NCBI RefSeq assembly: GCF_946902915.1
Contig: NZ_CAMPPY010000003.1
Coordinates: forward strand, 1 to 64,000
Direction: 5' to 3'
Source of the DNA: Streptococcus sp. Marseille-Q5986
GTDB lineage: Bacteria; Bacillota; Bacilli; Lactobacillales; Streptococcaceae
DNA: 64,000 bases
Below, in pieces: positions 57,448-64,000 of the stretch. Position 1 is the stretch's first letter; every line of letters starts with the position of its first letter. The notes below the pieces were generated by a model, which saw only the letters and a program-made list of their open reading frames with translations, did no database searches and was not told the origin of the DNA. The translations under genes were made by a program, and so were the position numbers.

Positions 57448-58407
57448 TTATTTCTTTTTGTTGTAAGCAAAGAGTGGGCTGACTGGTTTTCTTTCATGGA
57501 TACGGACGATAGCATCTCCGATTAATTCGCTAGCAGTAATGTAGCATACATTTTCTGGAGTTCTTTCTTTGGTTGCTACGGAGTCTGTCACAAGGATTTC
57601 CTTGATGTTTGTAGCATCAAGGAGGTCTGCTGCACCTTCAACAAATAAACCGTGACTGGATACTGCATAAATCTCAGTTGCGCCTTCACGTTCAACGATT
57701 TTGGCTGCTTCAGAGAAAGTACGACCAGTATTTAGAATATCGTCAATTAAGATAGCCTTCTTGCCTTCAACATCCCCAATGATATAGCCTTCGTTACGAT
57801 TAGAATCGTCTTGGGCGTAGTCAATGATAGCGATAGGAGCATCAAGGTATTCAGCCAAACTACGTGCACGTTTAACACCAGAGTTCTTTGGACTAACAAC
57901 AACAACATCAGAGCCAAGAAATCCTTTATCACAGTAGTGCTTAGCAAATAGAGGAACAGTATAAAGATTGTCTACAGGAATGTCAAAGAAACCTTGGACC
58001 TGAACAGCATGGAGATCAAGCGTTAGAACACGGCTTACACCAGCTTTGACAAGCATATTGGCAACTAGTTTCGCAGTGAGGGGTTCGCGAGAAGAAGCGA
58101 TACGATCCTGACGAGCATAACCAAAGTAAGGAAGGACAACGTTGATACTATGAGCACTTGCACGTACACAAGCATCAACCATGATTAATAATTCCATCAA
58201 GTGGTTGCTAACGGGATAGCTAGTTGACTGGATGATGTAAACATCGTAACCACGGACACTTTCTTCGATGTTGACCTGGATTTCACCATCAGAAAATTGA
58301 CGAGAGGATAATTTCCCGAGAGGTACACCTACTGTATCCGCAATCTTTTGAGCGATTTCTGGGTTAGAGTTTAAGGTGAAAAGTTTCATGTTGTTTCTAT
58401 CTGACAT
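57448..58407 (-). CDS. prs: Ribose-phosphate pyrophosphokinase
   Basis: The 319-aa enzyme makes PRPP from ribose 5-phosphate and ATP. It has the flexible-loop [20 protein letters not shown] (about 103-122) and the PRPP motif [19 protein letters not shown] (about 218-236). The ATG at 58407 ([10 protein letters not shown]) was preferred over the frame's first ATG 19 codons up, because it gives the family length and has an AGAGGACGG site. Streptococci usually have two prs genes; this is the one near nifS. Confidence 0.95.
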   Translation of the reverse strand: MSDRNNMKLFTLNSNPEIAQKIADTVGVPLGKLSSRQFSDGEIQVNIEESVRGYDVYIIQSTSYPVSNHLMELLIMVDACVRASAHSINVVLPYFGYARQDRIASSREPLTAKLVANMLVKAGVSRVLTLDLHAVQVQGFFDIPVDNLYTVPLFAKHYCDKGFLGSDVVVVSPKNSGVKRARSLAEYLDAPIAIIDYAQDDSNRNEGYIIGDVEGKKAILIDDILNTGRTFSEAAKIVEREGATEIYAVSSHGLFVEGAADLLDATNIKEILVTDSVATKERTPENVCYITASELIGDAIVRIHERKPVSPLFAYNKKK

Positions 58408-58518
58408 TATAGACCGTCCTCTGTAAACTTTGTGAATCTCCTTTGAGAAAATTCTGTTTTTCAAAGCAAGATTCTTTTATTTTTATCTTTTCTATTCTAC
58501 CAAAAAAAGGAGATTATT

Positions 58519-59088
58519 TCAGCTTTTTTTCATGCTTTCAATAAAACGAATTAATTTTGATGGAGCTTTCTGATAAGTTATCTGATTTTCATCTAAAAAT
58601 CTCTGAAAATCGGCTTTCCCTTTTTCATGGTCGGTGACTTCAAGCTCGAGTTCATAGTCTATTTGGTCAAAGTAGTGACTTCCATCTAAGGCCATTAAGC
58701 CAATTTCTGTTTTCGTTTCATAACGCAGAGTTGAAAGACAGCCTAAAACAAGCCAGTCATGACTTTCAATACCAATTTTAGCAAGCTTTTCTAGAACGAG
58801 CCCTTGAGGTAGTTTTTGTTTTTCTAGGTACGATTCAGCTTCTGGAAGAGTTAGTTTCTGGTTGTATTCCATATTTCCTACAGTTTGAGGCACTTTCAAG
58901 GTCAATTCCGCCCAATCTGCAAAAGTGCGAATGCGCATGGCAACCTTCTTTTCACGCAATTGGAAATCTGGTGTGTCAATGTAGTAGTTTTTCTGAAGGA
59001 CGGGCTGGATATGGGAAAACTGCTTTTTTAGATGATTATATTCCTCTTTTTTCAGAAGTGTTTTCAATTCTATTTCTAAATGTTTCAT
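58519..59088 (-). CDS. CYTH-domain protein (triphosphate tunnel metalloenzyme)
   Basis: The 189-aa protein starts with the EXEXK signature in MKHLEIELKTLLKKEEY (residues 5-9). It has basic and acidic strand residues along the tunnel (MRIRTFADWAELTLKVP, YELELEVTD). Such enzymes hydrolyse inorganic triphosphate or nucleoside triphosphates. It is divergent from relQ; this pairing of a CYTH gene with relQ is usual in Firmicutes and hints at nucleotide signalling, but the substrate is unknown. Confidence 0.88.
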   Translation of the reverse strand: MKHLEIELKTLLKKEEYNHLKKQFSHIQPVLQKNYYIDTPDFQLREKKVAMRIRTFADWAELTLKVPQTVGNMEYNQKLTLPEAESYLEKQKLPQGLVLEKLAKIGIESHDWLVLGCLSTLRYETKTEIGLMALDGSHYFDQIDYELELEVTDHEKGKADFQRFLDENQITYQKAPSKLIRFIESMKKS

Positions 59089-59216
59089 TTTTTCAACCTT
59101 TTCTATATCTTTGAAAGCGATTTATGGTATAATGTACAATGTATTTATTGTATACGAATGTACTAAAAAAATCAAAGATTTTCGACAGAGCAATCAAACA
59201 TTACAAGGGAGAAAGT

Positions 59217-59888
59217 ATGACCATAGAATGGGAAGAATTTTTAGATCCTTACATTCAGACTGTGGGTGAGTTAAAGATTAAACTTCGGGGGATTCGCAAA
59301 CAGTATCGTAAGCAAAACAAGCATTCTCCGATTGAGTTTGTAACGGGTCGTGTCAAACCGATTGAAAGTATCAAAGAAAAGATGGCTCGTAGAGGAATCA
59401 CTTATGCCAGTCTGGAACATGATCTACAAGATATTGCGGGGTTACGTGTCATGGTTCAGTTTGTTGATGATGTTAAAGAAGTAGTTGAGATTCTACGTAG
59501 GCGCCAAGATATGAGAATCGTTCAGGAACGAGATTATATCACTCATCGTAAGGCTTCAGGTTATCGTTCTTATCACGTGGTTGTCGAGTACACGGTTGAT
59601 ACGATTAGCGGAGCTAAGACGATTTTGGCGGAAATTCAAATACGTACTTTAGCCATGAATTTCTGGGCTACGATTGAGCACTCGCTCAATTATAAATACC
59701 AGGGCGATTTCCCAGAAGAAATCAGGAAAAGACTGGAAATTACGGCCAAAATAGCCTATCAACTGGATGAAGAAATGGGTAAGATTCGTGACGATATACA
59801 GGAAGCGCAGGCTCTCTTTGATCCATTGAGCAGAAAACTAAACGATGGTATAGGAAATAGTGACGATACAGATGAAGAATACAGGTAA
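59217..59888 (+). CDS. relQ: Small alarmone synthetase RelQ
   Basis: The 223-aa (p)ppGpp synthetase has the motifs [12 protein letters not shown] (44-55), [11 protein letters not shown] (72-82), [14 protein letters not shown] (112-125) and [20 protein letters not shown] (138-157). No hydrolase domain. The ATG at 59217 has AAGGGAG before it; the frame is open further up but lacks a ribosome site. A TGGTATAAT promoter lies at about 59122-59132, with an imperfect palindrome (TACAATGTATTTATTGTA) after it. It overlaps nadK by 17 bp. Confidence 0.94.
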   Translation: MTIEWEEFLDPYIQTVGELKIKLRGIRKQYRKQNKHSPIEFVTGRVKPIESIKEKMARRGITYASLEHDLQDIAGLRVMVQFVDDVKEVVEILRRRQDMRIVQERDYITHRKASGYRSYHVVVEYTVDTISGAKTILAEIQIRTLAMNFWATIEHSLNYKYQGDFPEEIRKRLEITAKIAYQLDEEMGKIRDDIQEAQALFDPLSRKLNDGIGNSDDTDEEYR

Positions 59889-60690
59889 ACGAGTTGACCT
59901 CATAGCAAATAGAAAGCCGCAGAGTCAGAAGGTTTTACATGAGCTGAGGGAAAAACTAAAGAAACAACATTTTATACTGAACGATACCAATCCCGACATC
60001 GTCATTTCGATTGGTGGTGATGGGATGCTTTTGTCTGCCTTTCACAAGTATGAGAATCAGTTAGACAAGGTTCGATTTGTAGGTGTTCATACAGGGCATT
60101 TGGGATTTTACACAGATTATCGTGATTTTGAGCTGGATCAGTTGGTGACCAATCTTCTGCTAGACACTGGTGCCAAAGTTTCCTATCCTGTTTTGAATGT
60201 CAAGGTAACGCTTGAAAATGGAGAAGTGAAAATCTTCCGAGCCTTAAATGAGGCGAGTATCCGTCGATCAGACCGCACCATGGTTGCGGATATCATCATT
60301 AACCACGTTCCGTTTGAGAGATTTCGTGGAGATGGAGTGACTGTTTCAACGCCGACGGGAAGTACTGCCTATAACAAGTCCTTGGGGGGAGCTGTCTTGC
60401 ATCCTACCATTGAAGCCTTGCAGTTGACGGAAATAGCAAGCCTTAACAACCGAGTCTATCGCACTTTGGGTTCATCGATCATTATTCCCAAAAAAGATAA
60501 GATTGAACTTTTGCCGACACGTAATGATTACCACACGATATCAGTCGATAACAGCGTCTATTCATTCCGTAATATCGAACGGATAGAGTATCAAATTGAT
60601 CATCACAAGATTCACTTCGTAGCGACCCCAAGTCATACTAGTTTCTGGAATCGTGTCAAAGATGCCTTCATTGGCGAGGTGGATGAATGA
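59872..60690 (+). CDS. nadK: NAD kinase
   Basis: The 272-aa enzyme phosphorylates NAD to NADP. The ATP-binding motif is [12 protein letters not shown] (about 46-57), followed by the NE motif [11 protein letters not shown] and [20 protein letters not shown] (about 147-166). The start [10 protein letters not shown] at 59872 matches homologues; a GTG four codons up is possible. It is the second gene of relQ-nadK-rluD, with overlaps at both ends. Confidence 0.95.
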   Translation: MKNTGKRVDLIANRKPQSQKVLHELREKLKKQHFILNDTNPDIVISIGGDGMLLSAFHKYENQLDKVRFVGVHTGHLGFYTDYRDFELDQLVTNLLLDTGAKVSYPVLNVKVTLENGEVKIFRALNEASIRRSDRTMVADIIINHVPFERFRGDGVTVSTPTGSTAYNKSLGGAVLHPTIEALQLTEIASLNNRVYRTLGSSIIIPKKDKIELLPTRNDYHTISVDNSVYSFRNIERIEYQIDHHKIHFVATPSHTSFWNRVKDAFIGEVDE

Positions 60691-61583
60691 GGTTCGAATT
60701 TATCGCAGATGAGCATGTCAAAGTCAAGACCTTCCTCAAGAAATACGAGGTTTCTAAGGGACTTCTGGCTAAGATTAAGTTTCGAGGTGGGGCTATTTTG
60801 GTCAATGGCCAACCTCAAAATGCAATCCATCTCTTAGATATTGGAGATAGGGTTACCATCGATATTCCAGCTGAGGAAGGCTTTGAAACCTTGGAAGCAA
60901 TTGAGCGACCACTGGATATTCTCTATGAGGATGACCATTTTCTGGTTTTGAATAAGCCTTATGGAGTAGCTTCCATCCCCAGTGTCAATCATTCCAATAC
61001 CATTGCCAATTTTATCAAGGGCTACTATGTCAAGCGAAACTATGAAAATCAGCAAGTTCACATCGTGACTAGGCTTGATAGAGATACATCTGGTTTGATG
61101 CTTTTTGCCAAGCATGGTTACGCTCATGCACGTTTAGACAAGCAACTGCAACGAAAGTCTATCGAAAAACGGTATTTTGCACTGGTTAAAGGAGATGGGC
61201 ACTTGGATCCGGAAGGAGAAATTATTGCCCCGATTGCGCGTGATGTGGACTCCATTATCACGAGACGGGTTGCCAAAGGTGGGAAATACGCTCATACATC
61301 TTATAAAGTTGTAGCGTCTTATGGAGATATTCACCTGGTCGATATTCGCCTGCATACTGGGCGAACTCATCAGATTCGAGTGCATTTTTCTCATATCGGC
61401 TTTCCTTTGTTGGGAGACGATCTCTATGGAGGAAGCTTAGACGACGGCATTCAGCGTCAGGCCTTGCATTGTCGTTATTTATCTTTTTATCATCCTTTTC
61501 TAGAGCAAGATTTGCAACTAGAAAGCCCCTTACCGGATGATTTCAGCAATCTTATTACTCAGTTATCAACTAATACTCTTTAG
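60687..61583 (+). CDS. RluD-family RNA pseudouridine synthase
   Basis: The 298-aa enzyme has an N-terminal S4-like region ([20 protein letters not shown], about 31-50) and the catalytic motif [20 protein letters not shown] (about 128-147) with the essential aspartate. [20 protein letters not shown] follows (about 224-243). It converts uridines in 23S or other RNA; which position is not clear, as streptococci have several paralogues. It overlaps nadK by 4 bp. Confidence 0.93.
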   Translation: MRFEFIADEHVKVKTFLKKYEVSKGLLAKIKFRGGAILVNGQPQNAIHLLDIGDRVTIDIPAEEGFETLEAIERPLDILYEDDHFLVLNKPYGVASIPSVNHSNTIANFIKGYYVKRNYENQQVHIVTRLDRDTSGLMLFAKHGYAHARLDKQLQRKSIEKRYFALVKGDGHLDPEGEIIAPIARDVDSIITRRVAKGGKYAHTSYKVVASYGDIHLVDIRLHTGRTHQIRVHFSHIGFPLLGDDLYGGSLDDGIQRQALHCRYLSFYHPFLEQDLQLESPLPDDFSNLITQLSTNTL

Positions 61584-61626
61584 TATCTATTTGGAGTATA
61601 ATTTATTTTCTTAAAGGAGAAAACTC

Positions 61627-62601
61627 ATGGAAGTTTTTGAAAGTCTCAAAGCCAACCTGGTTGGCAAAAATGCTCGTATCGTTCTCCCTGAAGGGGAAGA
61701 GCCACGTATTCTTCAAGCTACAAAACGCTTGGTAAAAGAAACAGAAGTAATTCCTGTTTTGCTCGGAAATCCTGAAAAAATTAAAATTTATCTTGAAATC
61801 GAAGGGATTATGGATGGATATGAAGTGATTGATCCCCAACATTATCCTCAATTTGAAGAAATGGTTGCTGCTTTAGTAGAGCGTCGTAAGGGGAAAATGA
61901 CTGAAGAAGAAGTGCGCAAAGTTTTGGCTGAAGATGTCAACTACTTTGGTGTTATGTTGGTATACTTGGGCTTGGTTGACGGTATGGTATCTGGTGCGAT
62001 TCACTCAACTGCCTCAACAGTTCGCCCAGCCCTACAAATCATCAAAACTCGTCCAAACGTAACGCGTACTTCAGGTGCCTTCCTCATGGTTCGTGGTACG
62101 GAACGTTACCTATTTGGAGATTGTGCCATTAACATCAATCCAGATGCAGAAGCCTTGGCTGAAATTGCCATCAATTCAGCAATCACAGCTAAGATGTTTG
62201 GTATTGAACCTAAAATTGCTATGCTAAGCTATTCTACTAAAGGTTCAGGATTTGGTGAAAGTGTTGATAAGGTAGTGGAAGCTACTAAAATTGCTCACGA
62301 CTTGCGTCCTGACCTTGAGATTGATGGTGAGTTGCAATTTGATGCAGCCTTTGTTCCTGAAACTGCAGCTCTAAAAGCTCCAGGAAGTAATGTAGCTGGT
62401 CAAGCAAATGTCTTTATCTTCCCAGGTATCGAAGCCGGAAATATCGGTTACAAGATGGCTGAGCGTCTTGGTGGTTTTGCGGCTGTAGGGCCTGTTTTGC
62501 AAGGTTTGAACAAGCCAGTTAACGACCTTTCTCGTGGATGTAATGCAGATGATGTGTACAAGTTAACCCTTATCACAGCAGCTCAAGCAGTTCATCAATA
62601 A
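61627..62601 (+). CDS. pta: Phosphate acetyltransferase
   Basis: The 324-aa enzyme interconverts acetyl-CoA and acetyl phosphate, feeding acetate kinase for ATP. Signature regions are PEGEEPRILQATKRL (about 21-35), SGAIHSTASTVRPALQIIKT (about 125-144) and the C-terminal FPGIEAGNIGYKMAERLGG. It has a TATAAT box near 61597-61602 and AAAGGAG. It follows the relQ operon but has its own promoter and a terminator. Confidence 0.96.
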   Translation: MEVFESLKANLVGKNARIVLPEGEEPRILQATKRLVKETEVIPVLLGNPEKIKIYLEIEGIMDGYEVIDPQHYPQFEEMVAALVERRKGKMTEEEVRKVLAEDVNYFGVMLVYLGLVDGMVSGAIHSTASTVRPALQIIKTRPNVTRTSGAFLMVRGTERYLFGDCAININPDAEALAEIAINSAITAKMFGIEPKIAMLSYSTKGSGFGESVDKVVEATKIAHDLRPDLEIDGELQFDAAFVPETAALKAPGSNVAGQANVFIFPGIEAGNIGYKMAERLGGFAAVGPVLQGLNKPVNDLSRGCNADDVYKLTLITAAQAVHQ

Positions 62602-62608
62602 GATTTAG

Positions 62609-62636
62609 TCCTCTTTCCCATGGGAAGAGGCTTTTT
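62609..62636 (+). terminator. Terminator after pta
   Basis: CCTCTTTCCC and GGGAAGAGG form a tight stem ahead of CTTTTT. Confidence 0.85.
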
Positions 62637-62668
62637 AGTACTGAGAAAAGGACAGTTAGAAGCTTCTA

Positions 62669-62683
62669 TGTTATACTAGATAT
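62669..62683 (+). promoter_or_regulatory. mutY promoter with leaderless start
   Basis: An extended -10 (TGTTATACT, core 62672-62677) is followed by 6 nt (AGATAT) and the ATG at 62684. There is no ribosome binding site. Confidence 0.6.
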
Positions 62684-63862
62684 ATGTTAGATTTGAAAGA
62701 ATACGGTATCGTCATGTGGTCGGAGGAGAAGATCATTTCTTTTCGTGAGAAACTCCTCAACTGGTATGATGAAAACAAAAGAGATTTACCTTGGCGGAGA
62801 AGTAAAAATCCTTATCACATCTGGGTATCTGAAATCATGCTCCAGCAGACCAGGGTGGATACAGTTATTCCCTACTACGAACGATTCTTGGACTGGTTTC
62901 CAACTGTTGAAAGTCTGGCGAATGCCCCTGAAGAGCGTCTGCTGAAGGCTTGGGAGGGATTGGGCTATTATTCTCGAGTGCGCAATATGCAGACTGCGGC
63001 TCAGCAGATTATGGCTGACTTTAGAGCTCAATTTCCAAACACCTATGAAGGCATTTCTAGTTTAAAAGGGATTGGTCCTTACACAGCAGGAGCCATTTCT
63101 AGTATTGCTTTTAACTTGCCTGAGCCAGCGGTCGATGGTAATGTCATGCGGGTTTTGGCACGCTTGTTTGAGGTTAATCATGATATCGGAGTTCCCAGCA
63201 ATCGCAAAATTTTTCAGGCGATTATGGAAATCTTGATTGACCCGAAACGACCAGGAGACTTTAACCAAGCTCTAATGGATTTGGGCTCTGACATAGAGGC
63301 GCCAGTTAATCCTAGGCCAGAAGAAAGCCCTGTTAAGGACTTTAGTGCGGCGTATCAGAATGGTACTATGGATGTATATCCGATTAAAGAACCCAAGAAA
63401 AAGCCCCTCCCAATCTATCTCAAGGCTTTAGTTGTGCGCAATGACCGAGGGCAATATTTACTAGAGAAAAATGAAAGTGAGAAACTGCTAGCCGGTTTTT
63501 GGCATTTCCCACTGATTGAAGTTGAGGATTTCTACAGCGATGATAATCAACTAGATCTCTTTTCACAAGTCAAAGAGGAAAGCAGAGCTTTTGGACCAAG
63601 TCCTCAAGAAAACTTTGAGCAGGATTATGATTTAGAAGTGAATTGGTCCCAGCAAGTATTTGACCAGGTAAAGCATGTATTTAGTCATCGGAAATGGCAT
63701 ATTCAAATCCTAGCAGGTCAAGTGACAGATTCGAAACAGTTTTCTGACAGAGAAATTCGCTGGGTTTCTCCTCAGGAGTTTTCTGATTATCCACTTGCTA
63801 AACCTCAACAAAAGATTTGGGGGGCTTATAAAACAGCTCTTGAAGATGAAGGCTTACAGTAG
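62684..63862 (+). CDS. mutY: Adenine DNA glycosylase MutY without iron-sulfur cysteines
   Basis: The 392-aa enzyme removes adenine opposite 8-oxoguanine. It has EIMLQQTRVDTVIPYY, the helix-hairpin-helix LKGIGPYTAGAISSIAF (about 127-143), the catalytic aspartate in VDGNVMRVLARL and a C-terminal Nudix-like 8-oxoG sensor domain (from about 240). Where most MutY have four cysteines binding a 4Fe-4S cluster, it reads DIEAPVNPRPEESPVKDFSA, so all four are replaced. It partners with MutX upstream in defence against oxidised guanine. An internal ATG (MWSEEKI) is the alternative start. Confidence 0.94.
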   Translation: MLDLKEYGIVMWSEEKIISFREKLLNWYDENKRDLPWRRSKNPYHIWVSEIMLQQTRVDTVIPYYERFLDWFPTVESLANAPEERLLKAWEGLGYYSRVRNMQTAAQQIMADFRAQFPNTYEGISSLKGIGPYTAGAISSIAFNLPEPAVDGNVMRVLARLFEVNHDIGVPSNRKIFQAIMEILIDPKRPGDFNQALMDLGSDIEAPVNPRPEESPVKDFSAAYQNGTMDVYPIKEPKKKPLPIYLKALVVRNDRGQYLLEKNESEKLLAGFWHFPLIEVEDFYSDDNQLDLFSQVKEESRAFGPSPQENFEQDYDLEVNWSQQVFDQVKHVFSHRKWHIQILAGQVTDSKQFSDREIRWVSPQEFSDYPLAKPQQKIWGAYKTALEDEGLQ

Positions 63863-63918
63863 CCATTTGTGCCTTCCTTGTATTTTTTTGTTATAATAGA
63901 GAGAGAAAAGGTGAACAA

Positions 63919-64000
63919 ATGAAAAAAATATTAATTGTAGATGATGAGAAACCAATCTCGGATATTATTAAGTTCAATATGGCCAAGGAGGGTTATGAAG
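63919..64000 (+). CDS. vicR: Response regulator VicR/WalR (5' part only)
   Basis: The first 27 codons read MKKILIVDDEKPISDIIKFN and onward, the start of the essential VicR (WalR) response regulator with the acidic pocket DDE at residues 9-11. A TATAAT box (about 63893) and an AAAGG site precede it. The position after mutY agrees with streptococcal gene order as I remember it. The remainder lies beyond the window. Confidence 0.88.
   Translation, partial: MKKILIVDDEKPISDIIKFNMAKEGYE

Noticed and set aside
1-64000. CRISPR arrays and pneumococcal BOX or RUP repeats
   Set aside because: No regularly spaced short repeats and no BOX A/C or RUP core sequences were found on reading the window.

Overview
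The window is chromosomal DNA from a mitis-group Streptococcus (S. mitis / oralis / infantis / pneumoniae relatives). This is inferred from the streptococcal versions of comEA-comEC, rnc-smc, ftsY, the niaR-niaX and panT-coaBC clusters, relQ-nadK-rluD-pta and mutY-vicR, from ComX-type cin-boxes before comEA and radC, and from many extended -10 promoters. Most of the window is conserved core genome. From memory, the order differs from S. pneumoniae at two joints. A ribF-to-VIT block sits between smc and the HAD-HAD-ftsY genes, and a pcrA-to-pta block sits between fhs and mutY.

Layout. 1-3.4 kb: the end of a peptide-modification locus (radical SAM/SPASM maturase plus ABC exporter), a decayed group II intron, and a frameshifted ald. 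4.6-8.1 kb: a GNAT acetyltransferase and the DNA-uptake genes comEA-comEC. 8.2-10.8 kb: a small Tyr/Gly-rich exported peptide with its own ABC transporter, then an IS fragment and a truncated gene. 11-16.6 kb: guaC with a structured leader, tRNA-Arg(CCG), rnc and smc. 16.7-27.5 kb: ribF, a two-gene permease unit plus a 43-aa protein, tex, a nonsense-mutated sprT, a PspC protein, an unknown secreted/membrane pair, a BceAB-type transporter led by a 36-aa ORF, and a VIT-family transporter. 27.7-38.9 kb: two HAD phosphatases, ftsY, zwf, a glutamine-type ABC transporter, uvrB, a broken acyltransferase and mutX.

38.9-45.2 kb is a ribose operon (rbsRKDACB) inserted between mutX and niaR. It is bracketed by about 160-bp direct repeats, each carrying the 3' ends of both mutX and niaR. 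45.2-50.1 kb holds niacin and pantothenate/CoA salvage (niaR, niaX, panT, coaC, coaB) and fhs. 50.1-51.1 kb carries an AT-rich accessory gene for a RelA/SpoT-domain protein that may be a toxic alarmone synthetase. 51.3-64 kb: pcrA, radC, a glutamine amidotransferase, rex, cysteine desulfurase with two small partners, prs, a CYTH protein, relQ, nadK, an RNA pseudouridine synthase, pta, mutY without its iron-sulfur cysteines, and the start of vicR.

Most notable observations: four genes (ribF, tex, coaB, mutY) share an identical -10/6-nt/ATG layout that predicts leaderless mRNAs; the rbs island has duplicated borders and a possible second RbsR operator inside rbsK; the RelA/SpoT-like gene next to fhs; the Tyr/Gly-rich peptide plus ABC cassette after comEC; the secreted/membrane pair at 22.7-23.5 kb; the structured guaC leader; and several freshly broken genes (ald, sprT, acyltransferase). 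All calls come from reading the sequence; no database search was possible.
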